This document shows positions 36,586-45,453 of a stretch of DNA of 64,000 bases, in pieces. How positions within the stretch are numbered: the first letter of the stretch is position 1; every line of letters starts with the position of its first letter. The stretch spans positions 1,054,001-1,118,000 of the forward strand of contig NZ_PVEN01000001.1 of the NCBI RefSeq assembly GCF_002973525.1, in the 5' to 3' direction. Under the pieces are notes generated by a model. That model did not search any database and was not told the origin of the DNA. It was given only the letters and a program-made list of their open reading frames with translations. A program made the position numbers and the translations under genes. Origin of the DNA: Paraburkholderia sp. BL21I4N1 (GTDB taxonomy: Bacteria > Pseudomonadota > Gammaproteobacteria > Burkholderiales > Burkholderiaceae).

Positions 36586-37371
36586 ATGCAATACGAAACG
36601 CTGACGCTTGACGTGTCCGCCCAGGTCGCCACGGTCACGCTGAATCGCCCGGACGTGCGCAACGCGTTCAATGAAACGATGATTGCCGAGATAGCCTCGG
36701 TCTTCACGTCGCTGAACACGCGCGACGACGTGCGCGCGGTGGTGCTCGCCGCGAACGGCAAGGCCTTCTGCGCGGGTGCCGACCTGAACTGGATGAAGAA
36801 AATGGCCGGTTACTCGGACGACGAGAACCGCGCCGACGCGATGCTGCTGGCGAACATGCTGGCGTCGATCTATCGCTGCAACAAGCCGGTGATTGCGCGC
36901 GTGAACGGCGACGCATACGCGGGCGGCATGGGTCTGATTGCCGCGTGCGACATCGTGGTGGCGGTGGAGAGCGCGCGTTTCTGTCTGTCCGAAGCGCGCC
37001 TCGGCCTGATTCCCGCGACCATTGCGCCCTACGTGATTCGCGCGTTGGGCGAGCAGGCCTCGCGCCGCTACTTCACGACCGCCGAGCAGTTCGATTGCGC
37101 GACGGCGTTGCGCCTCGGTCTGGTCAGCGAAGCGGTGAGCGCGGAGCAACTGGATGCGACCGTGCAGCAGATCACCGGCACGCTCTGTGCGAACGGACCG
37201 CAAGCGGTGCGCGCGTGCAAGCAGCTCGTGCAGGATATCGCGGGCCGCGAGTTGAACGACGCGCTGATCGACGACACGGCGGCGCGTATCGCGCGCACGC
37301 GAGCCGGCGCGGAAGGGCGTGAAGGCGTCGCGTCGTTCCTCGAAAAACGCACGCCGTCCTGGCGCGATTGA
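36586..37371 (+). CDS. liuC: Enoyl-CoA hydratase, methylglutaconyl-CoA hydratase type
   Basis: Crotonase-family protein (261 aa) expected to hydrate 3-methylglutaconyl-CoA to HMG-CoA. Oxyanion-hole blocks are AFCAGADLNWMKKMAGY and NGDAYAGGMGLIAACDI. The acidic residue block SEARLGLIPATIAPYV is typical of LiuC/AUH-type hydratases. It lies between the two MCC subunits, 43 bp after liuB and 66 bp before liuD, the usual liu order. Confidence 0.92.
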   Translation: MQYETLTLDVSAQVATVTLNRPDVRNAFNETMIAEIASVFTSLNTRDDVRAVVLAANGKAFCAGADLNWMKKMAGYSDDENRADAMLLANMLASIYRCNKPVIARVNGDAYAGGMGLIAACDIVVAVESARFCLSEARLGLIPATIAPYVIRALGEQASRRYFTTAEQFDCATALRLGLVSEAVSAEQLDATVQQITGTLCANGPQAVRACKQLVQDIAGRELNDALIDDTAARIARTRAGAEGREGVASFLEKRTPSWRD

Positions 37372-37437
37372 AACACGGCGAACGCCTCTGACCAGAACAA
37401 CAGCCCCGAACAACGGCACACTTCATCGAGACATTTC

Positions 37438-39462
37438 ATGTTCAACAAGATCCTGATAGCCAACCGCGGCGAGATTGCGTGCCGCGTCGCCGCGACCTGC
37501 AAGCGGCTCGGCATCGCGAGCGTGGCGGTCTATTCCGATGCGGACGCCGACGCGAAACACGTAGCCGCCTGCGACGAAGCAGTGCATATCGGCGGTTCGA
37601 GCGCGAAGGAAAGCTACCTGCGCGTCGAGCGCATTATCGAAGCCGCACGCGCCACCGGCGCGCAAGCGGTGCATCCGGGCTACGGCTTCCTGTCGGAAAA
37701 CGAAGACTTCGCGCAGCAGTGCGAGGCGGCCGGCATCGTCTTTATCGGACCGCCGGTCGCGGCAATTGCCGCGATGGGCTCGAAGGCCGCCGCGAAGGCG
37801 CTGATGCATGCGGCGGCGGTGCCGCTCGTGCCGGGCTATCACGGCGAGGACCAGAACCCGACGTTGCTGCATCGCGAGGCGGATGCGATCGGCTATCCGG
37901 TGCTGCTGAAGGCGAGTGCCGGCGGCGGCGGCAAAGGCATGCGCGTGGTCGAGCGCAGCGAGGATTTCGAGGCGGCATTGGCGTCGTGCAAGCGCGAGGC
38001 CGCGAGCAGCTTCGGCAACGATCGCGTGCTGATCGAAAAGTATCTGACGCGACCGCGTCACGTGGAAGTACAGGTGTTCGCGGACCGTCATGGCGGCGCG
38101 GTGTATCTGTTCGATCGCGATTGCTCGGTGCAGCGGCGTCACCAGAAGGTGCTGGAGGAAGCGCCGGCGCCGGGTTTGTCCGCTGAGATCAAGCGCGAAA
38201 TGGGCGAGGCGGCGGTGGCCGCGGCGCGCGCGGTGAATTACGTCGGCGCGGGTACGGTCGAGTTCATCATGGCCCCCAGCGGCGATTTCTACTTCATGGA
38301 AATGAACACGCGCCTGCAGGTCGAGCATCCGGTGACCGAAATGGTGACGGGGCAGGACCTGGTGGAATGGCAACTGCGCGTTGCCGGCGACGAGCCGCTA
38401 CCGCTCACGCAGGAACAACTCAAACTCGACGGCCACGCGATCGAAGCGCGTATCTATGCCGAGCATCCGGCGCGCGGCTTTTTGCCGTCGACGGGCACGC
38501 TCAAGCATCTGCGCATGCCGGAGGGCGTGGAATTCGTGATCGGCATGGGCGAGCCGGGACGCAAGGCGCCGGTGCGGATCGACAGCGGCGTGCGCGAAGG
38601 CGACACCATCACGCCGTTCTACGACCCGATGATCGCCAAGCTGATCGTGCATGGCGCCACGCGCGAGGAAGCGCTGGCGCGCATGAGCCGCGCGCTGCAT
38701 GCGTGCGAAGTGGTCGGCCCGCATACCAACGTCGAGTTTCTGCAGCGCATTGTCACGAGCGAGCCGTTCGCGACGGGCGATCTGGATACCGGTTTGATCG
38801 AGCGTCATCACGACGCGTTGTTCGCGCCGGTGAAGAAGCCGTTCAAGGAGGCGCTGGCGCTCGCCTGCGCGGCGTTGCTGACGCGTGAAGGGGGCGCCGC
38901 TCACGGCGCGTCGCCGTGGGATGCGCTGTCGCACTGGCGACTGAATAGCGGCTACACGCAGACACTGGGCTGGCGCAATCTCGACGACGAAAGCGCGTTC
39001 ACCGTCACGTTCGCCCGCGACGGCGACACGCAAACGCTGGAACACGACGGCGTCAGTGAAGGCTTCAGCTGGTCGGGCGGCGCGGGTGAACACGAGTTCC
39101 GCGCGACCATCGGTGATGCGCGCGCAACCGGCCGTGTGTTTGTCGACGGTGACACGTTCCATGTGTTCTGCCTTGGCGAAACGCTATCGTTCGAATGGCA
39201 GAACCTGCTGGCGCATGCCGCGGACGCGGAAGGCGGCGAAGGCCGTCTGACCGCGCCGATGCCGGGCAAGGTGATCGCGGTGCTGGTCGAACCGGGCACG
39301 GTGGTGGAGAAGGGCACGCCGCTCATCGTGATGGAAGCGATGAAGATGGAGCACACGATCGGCGCGCCGGCGGCGGGCACGGTGTCGGAAGTGTTGTATG
39401 CGGTGGGCGATCAGGTGGCCGACGGCGCGCAACTTCTGGTGCTGGACGTGCAGTCGGCGTAA
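37438..39462 (+). CDS. liuD: Methylcrotonyl-CoA carboxylase, biotin (alpha) subunit
   Basis: A 674-aa biotin-dependent subunit. In order: biotin carboxylase domain (FNKILIANRGEIACRV, ATP-grasp Gly loop KASAGGGGKGMRVV, MNTRLQVEHPVTEMV), a linker or BT region around residues 450-590, and a C-terminal biotinyl domain with the biotinylated lysine in VMEAMKMEHT. It completes liuABCD. HMG-CoA lyase (liuE) is not in this window, so it must lie elsewhere. Confidence 0.95.
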   Translation: MFNKILIANRGEIACRVAATCKRLGIASVAVYSDADADAKHVAACDEAVHIGGSSAKESYLRVERIIEAARATGAQAVHPGYGFLSENEDFAQQCEAAGIVFIGPPVAAIAAMGSKAAAKALMHAAAVPLVPGYHGEDQNPTLLHREADAIGYPVLLKASAGGGGKGMRVVERSEDFEAALASCKREAASSFGNDRVLIEKYLTRPRHVEVQVFADRHGGAVYLFDRDCSVQRRHQKVLEEAPAPGLSAEIKREMGEAAVAAARAVNYVGAGTVEFIMAPSGDFYFMEMNTRLQVEHPVTEMVTGQDLVEWQLRVAGDEPLPLTQEQLKLDGHAIEARIYAEHPARGFLPSTGTLKHLRMPEGVEFVIGMGEPGRKAPVRIDSGVREGDTITPFYDPMIAKLIVHGATREEALARMSRALHACEVVGPHTNVEFLQRIVTSEPFATGDLDTGLIERHHDALFAPVKKPFKEALALACAALLTREGGAAHGASPWDALSHWRLNSGYTQTLGWRNLDDESAFTVTFARDGDTQTLEHDGVSEGFSWSGGAGEHEFRATIGDARATGRVFVDGDTFHVFCLGETLSFEWQNLLAHAADAEGGEGRLTAPMPGKVIAVLVEPGTVVEKGTPLIVMEAMKMEHTIGAPAAGTVSEVLYAVGDQVADGAQLLVLDVQSA

Positions 39463-39478
39463 AGCGCTGACGTAAAGC

Positions 39479-40270
39479 TCAGGCGAGGCGCGGATAGCCG
39501 ACGGCGCGCGCTTCGTCTTCGAGTTGCTCGATGCGTTCGTAGTCGGCGAGCGTCAGCGTGGAAAAGCCCTGCAAACGCAGGCGTTTTGCGCGTTCGGGCT
39601 GGGTGGTGAGCGTGTCGTTCAATGCGTCGCGCAAGGCTTCAATCGTCTGCGGCGGCACGGTGTTCGACGCGATCAACGGAAGTCCCGGCGACGGCGCCGT
39701 CACGCCGATCCGCCGCACTTGCCGGGCAAGTTCAGGTATTTCATCGTTGACGAACGCGAACGTCACACAGTCGATCGCGGCGACGTCCGCGCGATTTTCC
39801 ACGACCGCGCGCAACGATCCGAGATGCGAGCCGGTCCGCACGACCGCGCTGAAAAATGCACCGCCCCGTGCAAGCGGTGCTACGGCGTGACGAAACACGT
39901 TCATGCCGCTATTCGAGTCGTCCTGGTTGTAGGCGGCGCGCGCCCCCCGGCAGGCGGCCAGCGTGTCGAACGGTGCGTCGGCGCGTGTCACGAGTACGCT
40001 CGAATAGTCCGCGCCTTCGCAACCCGGCGCGTCGAAGCGCGGCGTGGCGATCAACTGCACCTGTTCGTGCAAGCCATGCATCAGCGGATAGCCGCAGGTC
40101 TGCGAGATCAGCAGATTGGGGCGGCGCCAGAAGCCGTGCAACTCTTCGTCGGGTTCGACGATGCGGCAGGCAGGCTTGACCTTAAGCAACACGGCGGTCA
40201 GCCACTCGCGCCATTCGGAGGCGAGAGCGGGCGTGACGTTATACATCGGCAGGGCGGCGATCCAGGTCAT
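39479..40270 (-). CDS. PhnD-like phosphate/phosphonate-binding domain protein
   Basis: A 263-aa periplasmic-binding-protein-like domain of the PhnD group: YNVTPALASEWREWL, LLISQTCGYPL, the YSSVLVTRADAP strand and AYNQDDSNSGMNVFRH. It has no recognisable signal peptide and no ABC permease or ATPase next to it, so it is probably a stand-alone sensor or binding protein. It is convergent with liuD, with 16 bp between stops. The ligand is unknown. Confidence 0.75.
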   Translation of the reverse strand: MTWIAALPMYNVTPALASEWREWLTAVLLKVKPACRIVEPDEELHGFWRRPNLLISQTCGYPLMHGLHEQVQLIATPRFDAPGCEGADYSSVLVTRADAPFDTLAACRGARAAYNQDDSNSGMNVFRHAVAPLARGGAFFSAVVRTGSHLGSLRAVVENRADVAAIDCVTFAFVNDEIPELARQVRRIGVTAPSPGLPLIASNTVPPQTIEALRDALNDTLTTQPERAKRLRLQGFSTLTLADYERIEQLEDEARAVGYPRLA

Positions 40271-40289
40271 GAGCGCGATTCTGGCACAC

Positions 40290-40568
40290 CTAATGTCTGA
40301 CCATTCGGAATTCGTCGAGGCCGAGCCAGACCGCCTCGGTCGGTCTGAACGTCCATTTGCGTGCCGCGACGGACAGGATCTCCTGCTGCGCGTCCTCGAA
40401 CGCGATCAGCAGGTCCTGCTTGCGCTTGCTGGCCGCGCCGCAGAAGGTGATGAGCGCCTCGGCGCTGACTTCGAAAATCTGCACGCGATCATCGCAGCAG
40501 ACCCGGAACGCGACCGTTGCGCATTCCGTGACACAGGGCCGGAACCCTTCATCGACATAGACCGACAT
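40290..40568 (-). CDS. Small DUF1488-like protein
   Basis: A 92-aa protein starting MSVYVDEGFRPCV, with a central VAFRVCCDDRVQIFEVSAEAL strand region and DAQQEILSVAARKW helix. This pattern resembles DUF1488, a small family common in Burkholderiaceae with no known function. It contains several cysteines (CV, TEC, CC, FCG). The start at ATG 40568 is preferred over 40586 because the shorter form begins like the family. It ends 19 bp upstream of the PhnD-like gene on the same strand, so the two may be co-transcribed. Confidence 0.55.
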   Translation of the reverse strand: MSVYVDEGFRPCVTECATVAFRVCCDDRVQIFEVSAEALITFCGAASKRKQDLLIAFEDAQQEILSVAARKWTFRPTEAVWLGLDEFRMVRH

Positions 40569-40614
40569 GGCGACCTCCCCACACACGCCCGAGGTGTCAG
40601 GATGACAAATCGTA

Positions 40615-40775
40615 AGGGGGAGGTATGTGGGGGAACCGGCATTCGGGGTGAATTGGCGGCGATCGGCGCGCGTGCAATGCGGTCGGCAAAACGCGTGGCA
40701 GGCACGCCTCTCGTTTGCGTGGGTTCGCGCCGTTACTTCGAGCAGTACGGTATGCCCAAACGCCCGCCGAACTCA
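40615..40775 (+). pseudogene. Possible LysR-regulator remnant
   Basis: One frame reads KRVAGTPLVCVGSRRYFEQ then YGMPKRP, which resembles the middle of a LysR substrate-binding domain (the PLVC.AS..Y....G.P block). It has no HTH upstream and the similarity stops where the 110-bp repeat begins (40774). It looks like a leftover fragment. The match is by eye and short, so confidence is low. Confidence 0.3.
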
Positions 40776-40883
40776 TCGATCGCAATCCGATACCAAATGG
40801 AGCAAGAACATGCAATCTTCGGCGGGGTCCGCTTCCGTATGCTCTCTGTGCCGCGACTCGCGCTCGCTGGCATACCGGAACGG
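40774..40883 (+). repeat. 110-bp dispersed repeat, copy A
   Basis: Matches the reverse complement of 49249-49358 without gaps over 110 bp, 89 identical positions by hand count. The longest shared runs are around ACCAAATGGA, TCCGTATGCTCTC and TCGCTGGCAT. It lies 183 bp upstream of the AraC gene at 41067, in the same direction as that gene. Mismatches do not favour third codon positions in any frame I tried, so a shared regulatory or RNA element is more likely than a conserved peptide. Confidence 0.65.
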
Positions 40884-41024
40884 ATCGGCATAGCGCCGCC
40901 GATCCGGCAGCCGAGCTGAAACCGCGTCGAACAAGGGGGAATGTCTGCGCCTTTGAAACCTGTGACACAATAAAACGTCAGGATCGCCGCGGGACACGGG
41001 CGTTCGGTGTGGTTGACGTCGCCA

Positions 41025-41042
41025 CTGCGGTGGCCACCGCAG
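41025..41042. promoter_or_regulatory. 18-bp perfect palindrome before AraC gene
   Basis: CTGCGGTGGCCACCGCAG is a perfect 9+9 palindrome ending 24 bp before the ATG of the AraC regulator and 14 bp before its AAGGGAGG ribosome site. It could be an operator, or a hairpin limiting translation in the leader. Confidence 0.45.
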
Positions 41043-41066
41043 GCATCGCTCGTAAGGGAGGCGCAC

Positions 41067-42023
41067 ATGGTCACCATCTTCAATTCACACTCCAGATTGA
41101 TCTCCATCGACGAGATTTTGAGCGCGCGCCCCCAGCGGCCCATCGCCACCACCCGCGAGCGCGGCTGGAGTGGGGTGACAGCCGATCTGCACCGTCCTTA
41201 CTTCGGTTGCGCCGAGCGCCATGCGGGCCTCGATCATCATCTGATCTGCTACTGCCCGTCGGGCAGCGCGAAACTGATTCAGAGCCGCGCCGGTGTGGTT
41301 CATGCGAGCGTCATTACGGCCGGCACTTCCTACATCATGCCCGCCGGTTACGAGTCGGCGTGGGAAGGCGATTCGGGATTGTCCGCCCGGCTGCGCGTGC
41401 CGACCTCGCTGGTCGACTCGGCGGCCGAGCAACTGGGGCAGCGGCCAGGGCAAGTGGAAATCCGCAATGTGTTTCAGGTGCGCGATCCCGTCATCGAGCA
41501 CCTCGCGCAGACGCTGCTCGGGGAAATGGAGCGGCCGGCGCATCCCGTTCAGGTACTGATCATCGACGCGCTATCCACCGCGCTGGCCGCCCACATGCTG
41601 CGCGGCTACAACGCATTCGAACTGGTGGCGGTCTCGCCGGAGCGCTCGCTCTGCAAGCTCGAAATCGCGCGCCTGACCGAGTTCATCGAAGATCATCTCG
41701 ATCGCACGATCAGCCTCGAAGATCTGGCCTCGGTCGTGAATATGAGCCGGTTTCATTTCAGCCGGCTGTTCAAGCGCAGTACGGGCAGCACGGCAATCAG
41801 CTTCGTCGAGCAGTGCCGGATTCGCCGGGCGCAATCGCTGATTACCGACACCGACCGGCCGCTCGCGGAGATCGCGTTGACGGTGGGCTTTGTCGATCAG
41901 AGCCATTTCACGCGGCGCTTTCATCGGCATGTCGGTTGTACGCCGGCAGTGTTTGCGCGCGAGCAGGGGCGACGACGCTCGGGGCCGCGCTCGGCGCAGG
42001 CGAACGGTAAGCGCGAGCAATGA
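41067..42023 (+). CDS. AraC-family regulator, paralogue 1
   Basis: A 318-aa regulator with an N-terminal AraC cupin-like sensor domain (LDHHLICYCPSGSAKL, then TAGTSYIMPAGYESAWEG) and a C-terminal double HTH (ISLEDLASVVNMSRFHFSRLF, then PLAEIALTVGFVDQSHFTRRF, ending RHVGCTPAVFARE). Start ATG 41067 has GGGAGG 7 bp upstream. It is a close paralogue of the gene at 43976 and shares its sensor motifs, which suggests related ligands. Targets are unknown; the flavoprotein gene between the two regulators is the nearest candidate. Confidence 0.88.
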   Translation: MVTIFNSHSRLISIDEILSARPQRPIATTRERGWSGVTADLHRPYFGCAERHAGLDHHLICYCPSGSAKLIQSRAGVVHASVITAGTSYIMPAGYESAWEGDSGLSARLRVPTSLVDSAAEQLGQRPGQVEIRNVFQVRDPVIEHLAQTLLGEMERPAHPVQVLIIDALSTALAAHMLRGYNAFELVAVSPERSLCKLEIARLTEFIEDHLDRTISLEDLASVVNMSRFHFSRLFKRSTGSTAISFVEQCRIRRAQSLITDTDRPLAEIALTVGFVDQSHFTRRFHRHVGCTPAVFAREQGRRRSGPRSAQANGKREQ

Positions 42024-42270
42024 CCGATCGCGTGAATCGCTGACATACGTCGATTTGCCGCGCCGACATGGCGCAGATTTTCCGGCTCCGGGTGTCACTT
42101 GCGCCCGACGTTTTCCTACTGTTGTTTGTCTCGCCTTGCGCGGCACGAGCGGACCGGATGCGCGGTTTAGCGGGCGCGGCTCGTCAAGCGGATTGCCGGC
42201 GTGCACTGCAATAGCGCTGACGTTCGTATGGTTCGTATGGTTTGCATGGCGCGTTCGGTGACGCCGTGCG

Positions 42271-43668
42271 CTACGCGTGCATCATCCATCCACCCGCGGC
42301 CATCGCTGCCTGACGCAGTGCCTCGGACCAGACGGGATGGGGATGGCAGATTCGGGCAAAGTCTTCGCACAGCATCGACGCTTCCATCGCAATGGCCACC
42401 TGCGAAACCAGCTCGGCCGCGCCTGGGCCTACCAGATGAGCGCCCGCGATCAGGTTCGTCTGAGCGTCGACCAGCAGTTTCACGAAGCCATCAGCGGTGC
42501 TGCAGATGGCGGCGCGCGCATTAGCGGCGATCGGGCAATAGCCGATTCGATACGCCACGCCGGCTCCACGAAGGTCGTCCTCGGTTTTGCCGATCATGGC
42601 GACCTCGGGGCGGGTGTAAAGCGCGTAGGGGATCGACGCGTAGTTGACGAAGCCGGGCAAACCGGCAATCCGTTCGGCGCACGCTATCGCTTCTTCTTCG
42701 GCTTTGGACATCAGCATCGAGCCGCTCGCCGCGTCGCCGATCATCCATATTCCGGCAGCGTGGGTCAGCAGGCCTTGCTGAGATAAGCCGCCTTCTTGAG
42801 CGGATGGAAGGCCCACGCTCGCGAGGTTCAAGCCCGCCGTCGACGGCCGTCGGCCGATCGCGACGAGCGCCATGTCAGCGTCGAGCGTGGCGATCTCGCT
42901 CGATCCTGCCGTGCGCAGTTGAATGGAAACACTGTCCGTGCGCTTGTCGATACCGATCACGTCGCTCTCTAATCGGATCGCGATACCTTGTCGCCGCAGC
43001 GAGCGTTCCAGCGTGGCTGTCACGTCGCGATCGAGCCAATGGCATGGACGATCGCGACGCTCGATCAGCGTCACGCGCGAACCGAGGCGGCGCCAGATCG
43101 AACCGAGTTCCACACCGACCGCACCCGCGCCGATAATCGCTAGATGTCGCGGTACGCGCTCGAGTGACAACGCATCGGTGGAATCGAGAATTCGCCTGTG
43201 ATCGAAAGGTGCAAAGGGGAGCGGGATGGGTTCCGAGCCCGTTGCGATCACCACGGCGTTGCCGCGCAAGGATTGCCGCACACCGCCCGCTTTCCTGACG
43301 ACGACCTGTCCCGCGGCGACGAGCAGTGCGTGTCCGTAGATGAGCGTGACGCCGTGCTTGTGCAGCAGTTTATGAACGCCATGCGACATCTTCTCAACGG
43401 TGGCGGCCTTGTGCGCCATCATCTGTGCGAGATTAAGCGTGGGCACGCAGTCGATGCCCAGCGCGGCATTCTTGCTGGCCAGCTCGTAGATTTCGGACGT
43501 GTGAAGCAGCAATCGGGACGGCATGCAGCCGCTGCGGATGCCCGCTCCGCCGACATTCGACGCTCGTTCCACGCAGACGACAGAGAGGCCGAGCTGGGCC
43601 GCCCGGATCGCGGTGTTGTAACCGCCCGCGCCGCAGCCAATGACGACGACATCGTAATGTTTCATCAA
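42271..43668 (-). CDS. Dihydrolipoamide-dehydrogenase-like flavoprotein lacking one redox Cys
   Basis: A 465-aa class I pyridine nucleotide disulfide oxidoreductase by overall layout: FAD site VVVIGCGAGGYNTAIRAAQLG, NAD site LAIIGAGAVGVELGSIWRRLG, and the interface His-Glu pair in CHPHPVWSEAL. The redox block normally reads GGTCLNVGCIPSK. Here residues 40-52 read GGAGIRSGCMPSR, so the first cysteine is Gly43 and only Cys48 remains. The disulfide cannot form in the usual way, so lipoamide dehydrogenase activity is doubtful. It stands alone between two AraC genes with no 2-oxoacid dehydrogenase nearby. Confidence 0.85.
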   Translation of the reverse strand: MMKHYDVVVIGCGAGGYNTAIRAAQLGLSVVCVERASNVGGAGIRSGCMPSRLLLHTSEIYELASKNAALGIDCVPTLNLAQMMAHKAATVEKMSHGVHKLLHKHGVTLIYGHALLVAAGQVVVRKAGGVRQSLRGNAVVIATGSEPIPLPFAPFDHRRILDSTDALSLERVPRHLAIIGAGAVGVELGSIWRRLGSRVTLIERRDRPCHWLDRDVTATLERSLRRQGIAIRLESDVIGIDKRTDSVSIQLRTAGSSEIATLDADMALVAIGRRPSTAGLNLASVGLPSAQEGGLSQQGLLTHAAGIWMIGDAASGSMLMSKAEEEAIACAERIAGLPGFVNYASIPYALYTRPEVAMIGKTEDDLRGAGVAYRIGYCPIAANARAAICSTADGFVKLLVDAQTNLIAGAHLVGPGAAELVSQVAIAMEASMLCEDFARICHPHPVWSEALRQAAMAAGGWMMHA

Positions 43669-43975
43669 GCTAGCGCCCTGAGCTCACGCGAACGGGGAGG
43701 AATGAACGGGATTGGGCATTTGCCCTCGCGGCCGATTGAAATGGCCCGCGACATGGAAAGGCGAGTTCAGCGTAGCAGAACTCCCGAGCGTTGAATTGAA
43801 CACTCGTGCTCAGTTTGGTCGATGGTTGATGCCTGAAACGCTACGGAGGGCTTCATGGTGGAACGCAGGATCATGTCCCGCTTTATCGTTCTCCAAAGTG
43901 ATTCACGGCGGTCCCGAATGGGACTATTGTCGTGTTAGCATTTGCGCTCGAAGCAAGCAGATCCGGCACCGTGAC
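43669..43975. promoter_or_regulatory. Divergent region, flavoprotein / AraC paralogue 2
   Basis: No gene supported in these 307 bp. One perfect inverted repeat is visible: GAGTTC (43763-43768) and GAACTC (43778-43783) with a 9-bp spacer, about 95 bp upstream of the flavoprotein start and 190 bp upstream of the AraC start. It may be a regulator site, but it is short. Confidence 0.3.
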
Positions 43976-44914
43976 ATGTCAACGATTTCTCAAACCGCGG
44001 ATAAACCCGTCACTATCGACGAGATCGTGCATGTCCTGTCTCATCGTCCCACGGCAACCACGCGCGAGCGCGACTGGTCAGGCGTCACGGTGGACCTGTA
44101 CGCTCCGCTCCCCGATGTATCCGAGCGCTATCCCTCGCTCGATCATCACCTGATCTGCTATTGCCCGACCGGCAGCGCGCGCCTGGTTCAGGGTCGCGAT
44201 GGAACGGTCCACGAAAGTCTCGTGACGGCCGGCGTTTCAATGCTCATGCCAGCCGGCTACGATTCGTTATGGGAGGGCAGTGCATCCGCAACGGCGAGAT
44301 TGCGCATTCCGACCGCGCTGATCGAGTCGGCCGCCGGGCAGATCGGGCACCGCAGCACGTCGCGGATCGAAATCCGGAATGTGTTCGAAACGAAAGATCC
44401 GATCATCGAACACATCGCGCGGATTCTGATCGGCGAACTGGATCGCAAGGCTCATCCCGCGCAGACGCTCATTGTCGATCAGATGTCGTTCGCGCTCGCG
44501 GCGCATCTGCTGCGTAGTTACAACGTTTTCGAGCCGGTGGTACCGCAAGTTCTGCCCACGTTGAGCCGGGTCGAAGTGGCTCGGATCACCGCGTATGTGG
44601 AGGAGAATCTGGACCGACCGATTGGACTCATCGAACTGGCCGGCATAGTGAACGTGAGCCGTTTCCACTTCACGCGTCTGTTCAAGCAAAGCACGGGAAT
44701 GACGGCGATCGGCTTTGTCGAACAATGCCGGATTCGTCGCGCGCAATCGCTCATTCTGGAAACGGCCATTCCGCTTTCGGCCATCGCGCTCATGACCGGG
44801 TTTGCGGATCAGAGTCACTTTACGCGGCGTTTTCACCGGCACGTGGGCTGTACGCCGGCCGCGTTCGCGCGGGAAAACGGCAAACGGCGTGCAATGAAAG
44901 GCACGCACGAATAA
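43976..44914 (+). CDS. AraC-family regulator, paralogue 2
   Basis: A 312-aa regulator of the same type as the gene at 41067. It shares ATTRERDWSGVTVDLYAPL, LDHHLICYCPTGSARL and the C-terminal HTH pair (IELAGIVNVSRFHFTRLF and LSAIALMTGFADQSHFTRRF). It ends RHVGCTPAAFARENGKRR. Start ATG 43976 gives an N-terminus equal in length to the paralogue; longer upstream reading has no counterpart there. It is divergent from the flavoprotein and 13 bp short of the convergent DUF3331 stop. Confidence 0.87.
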   Translation: MSTISQTADKPVTIDEIVHVLSHRPTATTRERDWSGVTVDLYAPLPDVSERYPSLDHHLICYCPTGSARLVQGRDGTVHESLVTAGVSMLMPAGYDSLWEGSASATARLRIPTALIESAAGQIGHRSTSRIEIRNVFETKDPIIEHIARILIGELDRKAHPAQTLIVDQMSFALAAHLLRSYNVFEPVVPQVLPTLSRVEVARITAYVEENLDRPIGLIELAGIVNVSRFHFTRLFKQSTGMTAIGFVEQCRIRRAQSLILETAIPLSAIALMTGFADQSHFTRRFHRHVGCTPAAFARENGKRRAMKGTHE

Positions 44915-44927
44915 CGTCGGATCCTGC

Positions 44928-45383
44928 TTACACGGCGACGCAATCACACGCCTCCTGAGTGGTGTGCTCGACGGCCGAAGCGAGAATCATCGAGTCGCCA
45001 TTGCCCGGTTTGTAGCCGCGTGCCCAAGGTCGAAACACCGCGTCGCCGCGACGAATCCGCAAGCCACTTAGCGCACAGGTCGCCCCCGCCCGTGCCGTGA
45101 CGGCTTTCCACAATTGCTCGCCATAACACCCGGAGGTCGCGTCGCGCCAGCAGACGGCGATCGCCGAGCTCGAATATTTTTCCACGATATGCAGATGGAC
45201 GGCTCGCTCGCGGACCACGCGAACGCGTCGCTTGCCACGAGTGGCGAGATCGGTGCGCTTGCAACAATCGTATGCGTTCGTGCCGGAACCGGAGCGGGAA
45301 CCGCAGCGTGGCTTCGGCAACTGCATCTGCGTGAGCAGGTCGAGCGAGTACTTCCATGCATCGGCTATCTCGGAGTGGTCCAT
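44928..45383 (-). CDS. DUF3331 family protein
   Basis: A 151-aa protein of DUF3331, a family largely confined to Burkholderia and relatives. The diagnostic C-terminal half reads IAVCWRDATSGCYGEQLWK, then CALSGLRIRRGDAVFRPW. The N-terminal part is Arg- and Cys-rich. No function is known; such genes often sit near AraC regulators and accessory regions. It is convergent with AraC paralogue 2 and starts 70 bp after the DoxX stop on the same strand. Confidence 0.75.
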   Translation of the reverse strand: MDHSEIADAWKYSLDLLTQMQLPKPRCGSRSGSGTNAYDCCKRTDLATRGKRRVRVVRERAVHLHIVEKYSSSAIAVCWRDATSGCYGEQLWKAVTARAGATCALSGLRIRRGDAVFRPWARGYKPGNGDSMILASAVEHTTQEACDCVAV

Positions 45384-45453
45384 TGCTTTTCTCTGGAAAG
45401 AATCTGAACGCGAGTCGTGCGGATCGACCGGCGCAATGGCATGGATGCGATCG

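Noticed and set aside
34950..36761. A 603-codon minus-strand open frame
   Set aside because: Antisense to liuB, which is a textbook carboxyltransferase subunit.
40774..40883. A conserved small protein encoded in the 110-bp repeat
   Set aside because: Both copies keep an open frame, but mismatches are not enriched at third codon positions in the frames I checked and only one copy has a nearby stop, so a peptide is not supported.
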